DNA from: Staphylococcus pragensis
Lineage (GTDB): Bacteria > Bacillota > Bacilli > Staphylococcales > Staphylococcaceae
Assembly: GCF_004785665.1 (NCBI RefSeq)
Contig: NZ_SRPJ01000006.1
Span: 1-64,000 of the forward strand
Direction of reading: 5' to 3'
DNA: 64,000 nucleotides
Shown: positions 55,970 through 64,000 of the stretch, in pieces
Numbering within the stretch: position 1 is the first letter of the stretch
How the letters are laid out: every line of letters begins with the position of its first letter
The notes under the pieces: model-generated
The model's input: only the letters and a program-made list of their open reading frames with translations
Told to the model about the DNA's origin: nothing
Database searches by the model: none
Made by a program: the position numbers and the translations under genes

Positions 55970-56734
55970 ATGGGAAATGTTTATCTAGTAGGCGCAGGAC
56001 CTGGTGATCCTGATTTATTGACGATTAAAGGTATGAAGGCGATTCAAGCGGCAGACGTGATTCTGTATGATCGTTTAGTGAACAAAGAAATCTTAGAATT
56101 AGCGAAACCATCAACGAAATTCTTCTATTGTGGTAAAGACCCGAATAAATATTCCTTACCGCAAGAGGAAACGAATCGAATGTTAGTCAGTTTAGCTAAG
56201 AAAGGACATACGATTACGCGTCTAAAAGGGGGCGACCCGTTTGTCTTCGGTCGTGGTGGTGAAGAAGCGGAAATCTTAGCGCAACACCAAATCCCGTTTG
56301 AAATCGTCCCCGGTATCACATCAGGTATTGCAGCACCAGCATATGCGGGCATTCCAGTTACGCATAGAGATTATAGCTCTTCCGTGGCGTTTGTCACGGC
56401 GGTGAATAAGCCTGGTATGTCGAAGGAAGCGTACTGGGAACATCTTGCACATGGACCAGAAACATTATGCGTTTATATGGGTGTGAAACGTTTACCTGAA
56501 ATTTGTGAATTGCTTATCCGTCATGGTAAATCGATAGATACACCTGTTGCGTTAGTACATTTAGGAACGACTACTTCCCAGAAGACTGTTACCGGCACAT
56601 TAGGCACCATCGTCGAACAAGCATCTTCAATCAAGAATCCGGCGATGATTGTGATTGGCGATGTAGTGCAAATGAGACAGAAGATTAGCTGGTTTAAAGA
56701 ACAAGTTGCTGAATTAGAAATGACCTTACCTTAG
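55970..56734 (+). CDS. sumT: Uroporphyrinogen-III C-methyltransferase
   Basis: Predicted 254-residue SAM-dependent methyltransferase (SumT/CobA type) that makes precorrin-2 for siroheme. Landmarks: VYLVGAGPGDPDLLTIKG, ADVILYDRLV, RLKGGDPFVFGRGGEE, and VPGITSGIAAPAYAGIPVTHR. Starts at ATG after GGGGGTGA. Its place next to cysI supports dedicated siroheme supply. Confidence 0.95.
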   Translation: MGNVYLVGAGPGDPDLLTIKGMKAIQAADVILYDRLVNKEILELAKPSTKFFYCGKDPNKYSLPQEETNRMLVSLAKKGHTITRLKGGDPFVFGRGGEEAEILAQHQIPFEIVPGITSGIAAPAYAGIPVTHRDYSSSVAFVTAVNKPGMSKEAYWEHLAHGPETLCVYMGVKRLPEICELLIRHGKSIDTPVALVHLGTTTSQKTVTGTLGTIVEQASSIKNPAMIVIGDVVQMRQKISWFKEQVAELEMTLP

Positions 56735-56788
56735 TTATAATGTAGGTAAGTAAATCGGCATAGAGGCGAAGTGAATGGGGGAAACAGT

Positions 56789-57400
56789 ATGAATAGTATG
56801 CCACTCATGATTGATTTAACTGATAAACATATTGTTATTGTTGGTGGCGGAAAAGTTGCAACAAGACGGGCCACTACATTAATAGCGTATTGTCCTAATA
56901 TTCATATTGTGAGTCCTTCACTTACACCAGCCTTACATACTTTAGTGACTGAAGATCGCATTTCATGGAGTAAGAAAGCCTTTGAACCAAGCGACTTAGA
57001 GGGCGCTTACCTTGTAGTCGTTGCGACAAATGAGCCTAAAGTGAACACCCAAGTGAAAGAAAGTTTGCCTAAAGGCGTCTTACTTAATCATGCAGCAGAC
57101 GCACAGGCAGGAGATGTCACATTTCCTAGTATTTTAAAACGTGGACGACTGACGATGAGTGTTTCAACGAACGGCGCAAGTCCTAAACTAGGGGCGCACA
57201 TCATCTCTACATTAAGTGAGATGTACGATGAACGTTATGACACCTATATAGAATTTTTGTATCAAAGCAGACAGCGCATTAAAGCTTTATCAATTGAGCC
57301 ATCTGAAAAACAAAACTTATTACAACAGATATTATCTGAAACATATTTAAACGAAGATCAGCAACGAGAATTCATGCGATGGCTCCAATCACAAGTTTAA
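56789..57400 (+). CDS. Precorrin-2 dehydrogenase/sirohydrochlorin ferrochelatase-type protein
   Basis: Predicted 203-residue protein matching the N-terminal half of CysG (Bacillus YlnF/Met8 group). The ATG at 56789 follows GGGGG; the upstream in-frame start at 56771 has no site. The N-terminal NAD-binding fold shows HIVIVGGGKVATRRATTL, with LLNHAADAQAGDVTFPSIL (catalytic Asp region) and MSVSTNGASPKLGAHI. It oxidises precorrin-2 to sirohydrochlorin and may insert iron. Ends 20 nt before the permease gene. Confidence 0.9.
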   Translation: MNSMPLMIDLTDKHIVIVGGGKVATRRATTLIAYCPNIHIVSPSLTPALHTLVTEDRISWSKKAFEPSDLEGAYLVVVATNEPKVNTQVKESLPKGVLLNHAADAQAGDVTFPSILKRGRLTMSVSTNGASPKLGAHIISTLSEMYDERYDTYIEFLYQSRQRIKALSIEPSEKQNLLQQILSETYLNEDQQREFMRWLQSQV

Positions 57401-57420
57401 TATGAAGAGGCGTGTGATAT

Positions 57421-58296
57421 ATGAGGAAATTATTTATATTTGCATTAGCTGGATTTTTAGCCCAACTTGTTGATGGATCACTCGGAATGGGTTTCGGGGC
57501 CTCATCATCATCTATTTTGTTAACGTATGGTATTGCACCTGCGATTGTATCAGCCACTGTGCACTTTTCTGAAATTGCAACGACAGCAGCTTCAGGGACA
57601 TCGCATTGGAAATTTGAAAATGTACATAAACCGACCATGTTAAAGCTAGCGATTCCTGGTGCAATCAGTGGGTTCATTGGCGCTGCATTATTGACGCGAA
57701 TACATGGCGACTATATCAAACCATATATCGCTCTATTTTTACTTTCAATGGGAATTTATATTTTATATCAATTCCTCATTAAACGACATAAGGAACTTCA
57801 CACGCATGTTGGAAAGTTAAGTAGTGCAAAACTTGTGCCACAAGGCGCTATCGCTGGTATTTTAGATGCCATTGGTGGTGGCGGATGGGGACCTGTCAAT
57901 ACACCTTTATTATTGGCAAGTCATAAGATTCAACCGCGTTATGCTATTGGTACCGTGTCAGCGAGTGAGTTTTTCGTTACATTGTCAACATCGTTAAGTT
58001 TTATTCTCTTTTTAGGGATCACACAAATTAATTGGTGGTTTGTCATCGCGTTAAGTGTTGGCGGTATGTTAGCAGCACCTATTTCTGCGTATCTTACTAA
58101 AATATTACCAATTAATATTTTAGCTATTTGTGTAGGTGGGTTAATCATTTTCACAAATAGTAATGCATTGCTAAAATACTTTGATAGTGATGCCACAATA
58201 ACTAATATTATTAGATTCGCAATTATTTGTGCGATTGTGATTTTAGTGATTATCACACTTATTCGCAACAAAAAATTGTCTTTTTCTTATAAGTAA
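57421..58296 (+). CDS. TauE/SafE family anion permease
   Basis: Predicted membrane protein of 291 residues with eight helices. The TauE/SafE repeat is visible in DGSLGMGFGASSSSILLTYGI and, in the second half, DAIGGGGWGPVNTPLLLAS. The family moves sulfite, sulfoacetate or sulfate-like anions. Inside a sulfate-assimilation cluster and upstream of sat, it is most likely the sulfate importer or a sulfite exporter; direction cannot be told. Confidence 0.87.
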   Translation: MRKLFIFALAGFLAQLVDGSLGMGFGASSSSILLTYGIAPAIVSATVHFSEIATTAASGTSHWKFENVHKPTMLKLAIPGAISGFIGAALLTRIHGDYIKPYIALFLLSMGIYILYQFLIKRHKELHTHVGKLSSAKLVPQGAIAGILDAIGGGGWGPVNTPLLLASHKIQPRYAIGTVSASEFFVTLSTSLSFILFLGITQINWWFVIALSVGGMLAAPISAYLTKILPINILAICVGGLIIFTNSNALLKYFDSDATITNIIRFAIICAIVILVIITLIRNKKLSFSYK

Positions 58297-58342
58297 AACC
58301 GAGTAAACTAATCAATTTAATTAGAAAAGGGGTTATGAAATT

Positions 58343-59511
58343 ATGGCAGCAAATGAAACAATTAATAATTATACAATCCAACCACATGGTGGTGAATTAA
58401 TTAATCGTGTAGTTGAAGGTGCAGAAAGAGAAACTTTAATCGAAGCTGCAAAGTCTTTCAAGAAGATTACGTTAAACCCATGGGCAATTTCTGATTTAGA
58501 ATTAATTGGTATTGGCGGTTTCAGTCCATTAACTGGTTTCATGGGCGAAGCGGATTACACTAAAGTTGTTGAAGACACACATCTTGAGAATGGTTTAGTA
58601 TGGAGTATTCCAATCACATTGCCAGTAACTGAAGATGAAGCAGCCAAATTAGAAGTTGGCGATGACGTGGCGCTTTACGGGGAAGATGGCGAATTATACG
58701 GTACGTTAAAACTTGAAGGTATGACAAAGAAAAAGAAGCGCAAAATGTTTATGGTACAACTGACGAAGCACATCCTGGTGTTAAAAAAGTTTATGACAAA
58801 GGTAACGTTTATTTAGCTGGTCCTATTCAATTAGTGAATCGTCCGAAACATGATGAATTCTCAGATTATCATTTAGATCCAGCTGAAACACGTCAATTAT
58901 TCCATGATCTTGGCTGGAAAACAGTTGTAGGTTTTCAAACACGTAACCCTGTTCACCGTGCACATGAATATATTCAAAAATCAGCGTTAGAAATTGTAGA
59001 TGGATTATTATTAAATCCATTAGTAGGTGAAACAAAAGCGGATGATATTCCAGCAGATGTACGTATGGAAAGTTATCAAGCGATTCTTAAAAATTACTTC
59101 CCGAAAGATAGAGCACGCTTAGTGATTTATCCAGCAGCAATGCGTTATGCAGGACCACGTGAAGCCATCTTACATGCGACAGTCCGTAAAAATTATGGTT
59201 GTACACATTTCATCGTCGGCCGTGACCATGCAGGTGTAGGCGATTACTATGGTACGTACGAAGCTCAAGAACTTATCTCTCAATTTGAAGATGAATTAGA
59301 TATTCAAATCTTGAAATTTGAACATGCTTTTTATTGTGAAAAATGTGGCAACATGGCTACAGCTAAAACATGCCCACATGATGCATCAGAACATGTTCAT
59401 TTAAGCGGTACAAAAGTAAGAGAAAAATTACGTAATGGTGAATCATTACCAACTAAATTCTCAAGACCAGAAGTAGCAGAAGTATTAATTAGAGGTTTGA
59501 AACAACAATAA
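58343..59511 (+). pseudogene. sat: Sulfate adenylyltransferase Sat, frameshifted by a short deletion
   Basis: Sat makes APS from ATP and sulfate, the entry step of this pathway. The first frame (58343-58816) encodes the N-terminal domain up to [11 protein letters not shown]. The active-site half (58834-59511) is in another frame and includes the [11 protein letters not shown] adenylyl-binding motif, [21 protein letters not shown] and AEVLIRGLK. The join near 58718 lacks the expected residues before [20 protein letters not shown], which is readable only in the second frame. Total length is two bases over 389 codons, consistent with a 10-nt deletion from a roughly 392-residue family. Without this step the downstream reductases lack substrate from sulfate. 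Confidence 0.88.
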
Positions 59512-59525
59512 GTGGAGGGAAAAGC

Positions 59526-60125
59526 ATGAGTCAATCAAGTAATATTACATGGCACGATTCTGAAGTAACGAAAGCAGAAAGACAACAACAGAATGGTCAT
59601 AAAAGTGTAGTGATTTGGTTTACAGGTTTATCAGGTTCTGGTAAATCAACCGTTTCAGTTGCACTTGAACAAGCATTATTTGAACAAGGGAAACATGCCT
59701 ATCGTTTAGACGGCGATAATGTACGTCATGGTTTAAACAAGAATCTAGGATTTAGTCCTGGAGATCGTAAAGAAAACATTCGTCGTATTGGTGAAGTAAG
59801 TAAACTCTTAGTAGACGCTGGTACAATTGCGATTACAGCGTTCATCTCTCCATATAGAGAAGACCGTGATGACGTACGCGCTATCTTAGAAGATGACGAA
59901 TTTATCGAAGTTTATACAGAATGCAGCGTTGAAGAATGTGAGAAAAGAGACCCTAAAGGTCTTTATCAAAAAGCACGTTCAGGCGAAATCAAAGAATTTA
60001 CTGGTATTAGTGCGCCATATGAAGCACCTAAAAAACCAGAAATTACTATTAATACAGAACAGCAAAGTGTAGAAGAATCTGTAGAAGTGATTCTTAACTA
60101 CTTAAAAGAGAAACAATATATTTAA
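59526..60125 (+). CDS. cysC: Adenylylsulfate kinase CysC
   Basis: Predicted 199-residue APS kinase. P-loop [29 protein letters not shown] and [23 protein letters not shown] are intact, as is the lid [15 protein letters not shown]. It phosphorylates APS to PAPS. It lies 14 nt after sat with GGAGG. If the CysH above is an APS reductase, CysC is partly redundant for assimilation and may serve sulfation or PAPS balance. Confidence 0.95.
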   Translation: MSQSSNITWHDSEVTKAERQQQNGHKSVVIWFTGLSGSGKSTVSVALEQALFEQGKHAYRLDGDNVRHGLNKNLGFSPGDRKENIRRIGEVSKLLVDAGTIAITAFISPYREDRDDVRAILEDDEFIEVYTECSVEECEKRDPKGLYQKARSGEIKEFTGISAPYEAPKKPEITINTEQQSVEESVEVILNYLKEKQYI

Positions 60126-60138
60126 TTAAATGATTTAA

Positions 60139-60180
60139 ACGCATTATCGACATTAAATGATGTTGATAATACGTTTTTTT
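60139..60180 (+). terminator. Terminator of the cysJ-cysC transcript
   Basis: A 15-bp imperfect stem (60139-60153 with 60160-60174) and seven T. Confidence 0.82.
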
Positions 60181-60244
60181 AATTATATACAGAACTTATT
60201 TTATATTATAAATAAAACTTAATATTTAAAAAGGGTAGATTTGA

Positions 60245-60266
60245 TATAATTGTGTAAACGCTTTCT
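60245..60266 (+). promoter_or_regulatory. -10 box and cre site before the CitMHS gene
   Basis: TATAAT (60245-60250) is followed at once by TGTAAACGCTTTCT (60253-60266), which matches the cre consensus TGWAANCGNTNWCA at all but the last position. CcpA bound over the transcription start would repress the transporter. Confidence 0.8.
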
Positions 60267-60320
60267 TTTGATAAATGGGAATATTGGGAGAATGCAACTG
60301 AATGAATTTGGGGGGATTTC

Positions 60321-61691
60321 ATGCATGATAATAGTATGTGGTTAACGGTTATGGGGATTTTAATCATAGGGACTATCGTGGGATTATTGATTGCGAAGAA
60401 AATCAGTCCAGTAGTAGGTATGATTTTAATTCCAAGTGTTGGGGCATTGATTTTAGGTTATGGCATAGGGGATTTAGTAAAGTTTTTTAACAGTGGTTTA
60501 GAATCTGTAATAAACGTAGTCATTATGTTTATCTTTGCTATTATATTCTTCGGCTTGATGACAGATAGTGGCTTATTTAAGCCCATTGTTAAACGCTTGA
60601 TTTTAATGACAAGAGGTAATGTTGTCATTGTAAGTGTTATTACGGCAGTTATTGGAATGTTTGCACAGTTAGACGGCGCTGGTGCGGTAACTTTTTTACT
60701 CTCAATTCCAGCATTATTACCACTATATAAAGCGTTAAACATGAATAAGTATTTATTAATTTTATTACTAGCAATTAGTGCAGCTATTATGAATATGGTA
60801 CCTTGGGGCGGACCAATGGCACGTGTGGCTTCTGTATTAAAAGTTAAAAGTGTCAATGAATTGTGGTATGGCTTAATACCAGTACAGATTATTGGTTTCA
60901 TTTTAGTCCTCATGTTCGCGATGTATTTAGGCTTTAGAGAGCAAAAAAGAATTAAAAAGGCTATTGATAAAGGAGAATTAGAACCAACTATTGATATTGA
61001 TATTCATAAACTTGTGAGAAATTACGAACGTGATCAAGATATTAAATTTCCAGTAAGAGGTCGTGCAGTGAAACATGGTTGGGTCATTTGGGTTAATATG
61101 TTGTTGACTGTCTTAGTTATTTTAATGATGTTTACGAATATCGCACCACCAGAATTTGCATTTATGATTGGTGTAGCAGTTGCATTAATTATTAACTTCC
61201 CAAATGTAGACGATCAGATGAATCGATTAAAGGCACATGCGCCCAATGCTCTAATGATGGTGGCTGTTATTATTGCGGCGGGTATGTTTTTAGGAGTATT
61301 GAATGAAACAGGAATGTTAAAAGCTATCGCAATCAATCTTATTAAAATCATTCCAGATGGGATAGGGCCATATTTACATATTATTGTAGGTATCTTTGGT
61401 GTGCCTCTTGATTTATTAACAAGTACAGATGCTTATTATTTCGCATTACTTCCTATAGTAGAACAAACAGCAAGTCAGTTTGGGGTTAATCCAGTTTCTA
61501 CAGCATATTCAATGGTTATCGGTAATATTGTAGGTACATTCGTAAGTCCATTCTCACCTGCACTTTGGTTAGCAATTGGACTTGCTGAAGCGAATATGGG
61601 TACTTATATTAAATATGCTTTTTTTTGGATATGGGGCTTTGCGATAGTCTTGCTTATCATCGCAATGTTAATTGGCACAGTAACAATTTAA
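60321..61691 (+). CDS. CitMHS family citrate (metal-citrate) transporter
   Basis: Predicted membrane protein of 456 residues with about 12 helices. CitMHS landmarks: FAIIFFGLMTDSGLF, the first signature QLDGAGAVTFLLS, MNMVPWGGPMARVAS, and in the second half AAGMFLGVLNETGML and DLLTSTDAYYFALLPI with SPFSPALWLAIGLA. The family takes up citrate complexed with Mg or Ca (CitM/CitH) or related hydroxy acids by proton symport. A cre site over the promoter fits catabolite repression of citrate use. GGGGGG precedes the ATG. The exact substrate is unproven. Confidence 0.87.
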   Translation: MHDNSMWLTVMGILIIGTIVGLLIAKKISPVVGMILIPSVGALILGYGIGDLVKFFNSGLESVINVVIMFIFAIIFFGLMTDSGLFKPIVKRLILMTRGNVVIVSVITAVIGMFAQLDGAGAVTFLLSIPALLPLYKALNMNKYLLILLLAISAAIMNMVPWGGPMARVASVLKVKSVNELWYGLIPVQIIGFILVLMFAMYLGFREQKRIKKAIDKGELEPTIDIDIHKLVRNYERDQDIKFPVRGRAVKHGWVIWVNMLLTVLVILMMFTNIAPPEFAFMIGVAVALIINFPNVDDQMNRLKAHAPNALMMVAVIIAAGMFLGVLNETGMLKAIAINLIKIIPDGIGPYLHIIVGIFGVPLDLLTSTDAYYFALLPIVEQTASQFGVNPVSTAYSMVIGNIVGTFVSPFSPALWLAIGLAEANMGTYIKYAFFWIWGFAIVLLIIAMLIGTVTI

Positions 61692-61699
61692 TAAATATT

Positions 61700-61728
61700 A
61701 ATAGGATAAAGCACTGCTTTATCCTATT
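61700..61728 (+). terminator. Terminator after the citrate transporter
   Basis: A 12-bp stem (61700-61711 with 61717-61728) ending in TTTT. Confidence 0.85.
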
Positions 61729-61884
61729 TTACTGAAATAAAACATCTTTGAAATAATCAGATAAATTACAAGCTTTAGAGAGACACTGTTGAAAAAAAGC
61801 ATAAACCCACTGGCATGGCTTGGTTATAGAAGTTGTAATAAACTCTGACTTTTTTTACAAACGCCGTCACATTATTATGATTCA

Positions 61885-61901
61885 TTTACAAAGGTTTAAC
61901 A
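61885..61901 (+). promoter_or_regulatory. WalR-type box upstream of ssaA
   Basis: TTTACA-N5-TTAACA is the reverse of the WalR motif TGTWAH-N5-TGTWAH. WalKR controls wall amidase and SsaA genes in S. aureus. A second, 1-nt-short version lies at 61984-61999. The rest of 61729-62055 shows no gene. Confidence 0.6.
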
Positions 61902-62055
61902 TTGCACACAAACCCTTGTATGTCTGTTAGAGTGTGTCTTGTCGTTAATTAACGAGAAAAAATTCTTAAACATTACTTAAATATGTTAATAAATGTAAAT
62001 TGCAGGTAGCCACGAGAAAAATCATTTTCAAACAAATCTAGGAGGATATTTAATT

Positions 62056-62862
62056 ATGAAAAAAATCGCTACAGCTACAATCGCAACAGCAGGTATCGCA
62101 ACTTTCGGACTAGCAAATCACGATGCAGATGCAGCGGAAAACAATAATGGATATAACCCTAACGATCCTTATTCATATAGCTACACTTATACAATTGACC
62201 AACAAGGTAACTATCACTATAACTGGCAAGGTAACTGGAGCCCAGCACAAGCGCAACAAGGTGGTCAACAAACTGCAAACAACCAAACTCAAAACTACAA
62301 TTATAACTACAGCTATAACTATAATAATGGCTACACTCAAAACCAAACTACAAACAATAACACACAATCATATAATACAAACAACAATACTCAATCATAT
62401 ACTGCTAACAACAACGGTGGCGGCTTAGGTTCAAATTATTCAACATCAAACCGCAACGTTCAAGTAATAACTCAAAAAGCCCCAACAACACAATCAGCAA
62501 ACACATCAAGCAGTAAAGCATTCGCAGGTAAATCAAGCTCAGGCGCTAACCTTTACACAGCTGGCCAATGTACTTACTACGTATACGATAAAGTAGGCGG
62601 CTCAATCGGTAGCACATGGGGCAACGCAAATAACTGGGCAAATGCAGCAGCACAAAGCGGTTACACAGTAAACAACACACCTAAAGCAGGCGCTATTATG
62701 CAAACAACTCAAGGCGCTTATGGCCACGTTGCATACGTAGAGAACGTAAACAATGACGGCTCAGTTAACGTTTCAGAAATGAACTACAATGGTGGTCCTG
62801 GTGTTGTTTCAACACGTACAATCTCAGCTAGCCAAGCAGGTTCATACAACTATATTTCATAA
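62056..62862 (+). CDS. ssaA: SsaA-type secreted CHAP-domain amidase
   Basis: Predicted 268-residue secreted protein with AGGAGG before the ATG. Signal peptide 1-26 ends ADA-A. Residues ~30-125 form a Tyr/Asn/Gln/Ser-rich spacer with [15 protein letters not shown] runs, and the C-terminal CHAP domain (from ~155) has the catalytic Cys in [13 protein letters not shown], the His in [10 protein letters not shown] and [14 protein letters not shown] amidases cleave the peptide stem or cross-bridge of peptidoglycan; SsaA is a known immunogenic antigen. Paralogues (SceD, SsaA-like) are common, so the symbol is by family. Confidence 0.88.
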   Translation: MKKIATATIATAGIATFGLANHDADAAENNNGYNPNDPYSYSYTYTIDQQGNYHYNWQGNWSPAQAQQGGQQTANNQTQNYNYNYSYNYNNGYTQNQTTNNNTQSYNTNNNTQSYTANNNGGGLGSNYSTSNRNVQVITQKAPTTQSANTSSSKAFAGKSSSGANLYTAGQCTYYVYDKVGGSIGSTWGNANNWANAAAQSGYTVNNTPKAGAIMQTTQGAYGHVAYVENVNNDGSVNVSEMNYNGGPGVVSTRTISASQAGSYNYIS

Positions 62863-62876
62863 TCCGAAGTCAATTT

Positions 62877-62914
62877 AACCACGATACCTTACAATAGGGT
62901 CTCGTGGTTTTCTT
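62877..62914 (+). terminator. Terminator after ssaA
   Basis: A stem of 8 bp plus inner pairs (62877-62888 with 62898-62909) and TTTTC tail. Confidence 0.78.
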
Positions 62915-63046
62915 TTGTTTTGGAAAAGGCCAAGGCACGTTTTCTCACTTTATGATTGAAGCCGAAACAGAACGGGAAACATATATATAAAGAAATACAA
63001 CAATATAAATACATGATTGCCTAATGTTGAAAGAAGGTGAGTTAAC

Positions 63047-63301
63047 ATGGCACTTGATATCTTTAAATGGATCATATTAATCTTAATTGTTGTTGTAACA
63101 ATTGGCGTTATTTTTGGATTAATATGGGGTTCATTATTTGAAGAACGTGCTTATGATAAACGTTCTAAAAAAGAGAAAAAGAAAAATTTAGAAAAAAACT
63201 TAGACATGGCTAAAGGTCATACAGATGATGAAGAAACTAATGACGATTTAAAAGATGTTTCAACTAAAACTAAAAAACTCAAAGACAATAAATATAAATA
63301 A
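63047..63301 (+). CDS. Small single-pass membrane protein, 84 residues
   Basis: Predicted 84-residue protein with AAGAAGGTGAG upstream. One helix at about 7-29 (WIILILIVVVTIGVIFGLIW) is followed by a strongly basic then acidic Lys/Asp/Glu-rich tail that ends KKLKDNKYK. It has no signal cleavage site or lipobox. Single gene with its own terminator. I do not recognise the family. Confidence 0.68.
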   Translation: MALDIFKWIILILIVVVTIGVIFGLIWGSLFEERAYDKRSKKEKKKNLEKNLDMAKGHTDDEETNDDLKDVSTKTKKLKDNKYK

Positions 63302-63311
63302 ATGAATTGCT

Positions 63312-63352
63312 CTTGAAAGTAAATTGGATGTTTACTTTCAAGGGTATTTTTA
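63312..63352 (+). terminator. Terminator after the 84-residue protein
   Basis: A perfect 12-bp stem (63312-63323 with 63331-63342) and a T-rich tail. Confidence 0.87.
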
Positions 63353-63366
63353 TTTGACTATATAAT

Positions 63367-63381
63367 TGATAATCATTATCA
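63367..63381 (+). promoter_or_regulatory. Fur box (7-1-7) upstream of the Dcu-like gene
   Basis: TGATAAT-C-ATTATCA is a perfect 7-1-7 inverted repeat and identical to the Gram-positive Fur core. It lies about 120 bp before the Dcu-type ATG and just after the preceding terminator. Confidence 0.75.
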
Positions 63382-63502
63382 TTTATAATAAAGTTAATTT
63401 TCAAAAATTAGTATAGTTATATACGTTTGGCATATTAAAGTGTTAGAATAAGTATGTTAAAAAAATCACAATAATTTTTAGAATTAGTTAGGAGCTTTCA
63501 TC

Positions 63503-64000
63503 ATGCTACTATTTGTAGTAGAAATTGCCATCATGATATTGGCCATATTACTAGGACTTAGAACAGCTGGAGCTTTAGGATGTGGCATCTTCGCTATCGT
63601 CGCGCAACTTATCATGATATTTGGATTTCAATTACCTCCGGGATCAGCACCTGTTACTGCAGTATTAATCATTTTATCTATTGGTATCGCTGGTGGTACC
63701 TTACAAGCTACAGGAGGCATAGATTATCTAGTCTATCTCGCTTCAAAAATTATCGAACGATTTCCTAGATCAATTATCTTTATTGCACCAATCATTGTCT
63801 TTCTATTTGTATTTGGCGTAGGAACAGCGAATATTGCCTTATCATTAGAACCAATTATCGCTAAAACAGCAGTAAAAGCGAATATACAGCCTAAACGACC
63901 GTTAACGGCTTCAGTACTGACAGCGAACTTAGCATTATTATGTAGTCCTGCAGCTTCTGCGACAGCATATATTATTTCAGTTATGGCAGGCTATGATATT
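63503..64000 (+). CDS. Anaerobic C4-dicarboxylate (Dcu) family transporter, 5' part
   Basis: The ATG at 63503 follows AGGAG, and the frame is open for 166 codons to the window edge, so the gene is incomplete here. The N terminus LLFVVEIAIMILAILLGLRT, the loop AGGTLQATGGIDYLVYLASK, PIIVFLFVFGVGTANIALS and SPAASATAYIISVMAG match DcuA/DcuB-type antiporters of fumarate, succinate, malate or aspartate. The upstream Fur box is unusual for such a transporter. Confidence 0.85.
   Translation, partial: MLLFVVEIAIMILAILLGLRTAGALGCGIFAIVAQLIMIFGFQLPPGSAPVTAVLIILSIGIAGGTLQATGGIDYLVYLASKIIERFPRSIIFIAPIIVFLFVFGVGTANIALSLEPIIAKTAVKANIQPKRPLTASVLTANLALLCSPAASATAYIISVMAGYDI

Noticed and set aside
62123..62428. 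Ile/Thr-rich frame inside ssaA
   Set aside because: Out-of-frame reading of the Tyr/Asn/Gln repeats; the CHAP protein with signal peptide is the real gene.

Overview
The window is AT-rich Firmicutes DNA from a Staphylococcus, most likely a coagulase-negative species. The pointers are paired IsaB antigens, a capABCDEFG-type capsule locus, a BraRS-VraDE peptide-antibiotic module, an SsaA-type CHAP protein, the FphF esterase and Staphylococcus-style Shine-Dalgarno sites. I cannot fix the species. I see no rRNA, tRNA, CRISPR array, phage or complete insertion sequence.

Layout. 0-15 kb: accessory surface and secreted proteins (two isaB copies around an SOS-type YolD gene and a candidate small RNA, and a secreted protein made of three 84-residue repeats). 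Next come a broken arcA with what looks like a deletion scar of the arginine deiminase operon, the FphF esterase, a broken DUF4870 gene, a broken WYL regulator, two poly-gamma-glutamate-type proteins, ipdC with a divergent MarR regulator, and azoR. 15.2-33.7 kb: an 18-gene capsule operon. It combines the S. aureus-like export/kinase/phosphatase and L-FucNAc (capEFG) and ManNAcA (capOP) genes with a pglD/pglE pair that, with CapD, predicts UDP-diacetylbacillosamine. It ends with an LCP ligase. 33.8-42.4 kb: alkaline phosphatase, a SAM riboswitch before a 56-residue ORF, the bra/vra module (braR frameshifted), and a membrane protein with a long His/Asp/Asn-rich tail. 42.5-44.9 kb: a TPP-riboswitch operon of an SDR and an LLM flavin monooxygenase. 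45.3-51.2 kb: a broken sodium-solute symporter, a translationally coupled pair of paralogous membrane proteins, and two zinc-ribbon membrane paralogues (second one broken). 51.4-60.1 kb: assimilatory sulfate reduction with siroheme synthesis (cysH, cysJ, cysI, sumT, sirC, a TauE/SafE permease, sat, cysC), in which sat carries a frameshifting deletion. 60.3-64 kb: CitMHS citrate-type transporter, SsaA, a small membrane protein and the start of a Dcu-type transporter behind a perfect Fur box.

How it works together. The capsule operon is self-contained: sugar-nucleotide supply for three sugars, one initiating transferase plus two glycosyltransferases, Wzx/Wzy, kinase control and an LCP ligase. 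The sulfur block would take sulfate to sulfide if sat were intact. A striking global feature is the number of disrupted genes: five genes with a single in-frame stop (arcA, DUF4870, WYL regulator, SSS symporter, zinc-ribbon paralogue), two with frameshifts (braR, sat), one operon remnant, and a substituted metal ligand in the polyglutamate hydrolase-like protein. Whether this is real decay or assembly error is the first thing to settle.
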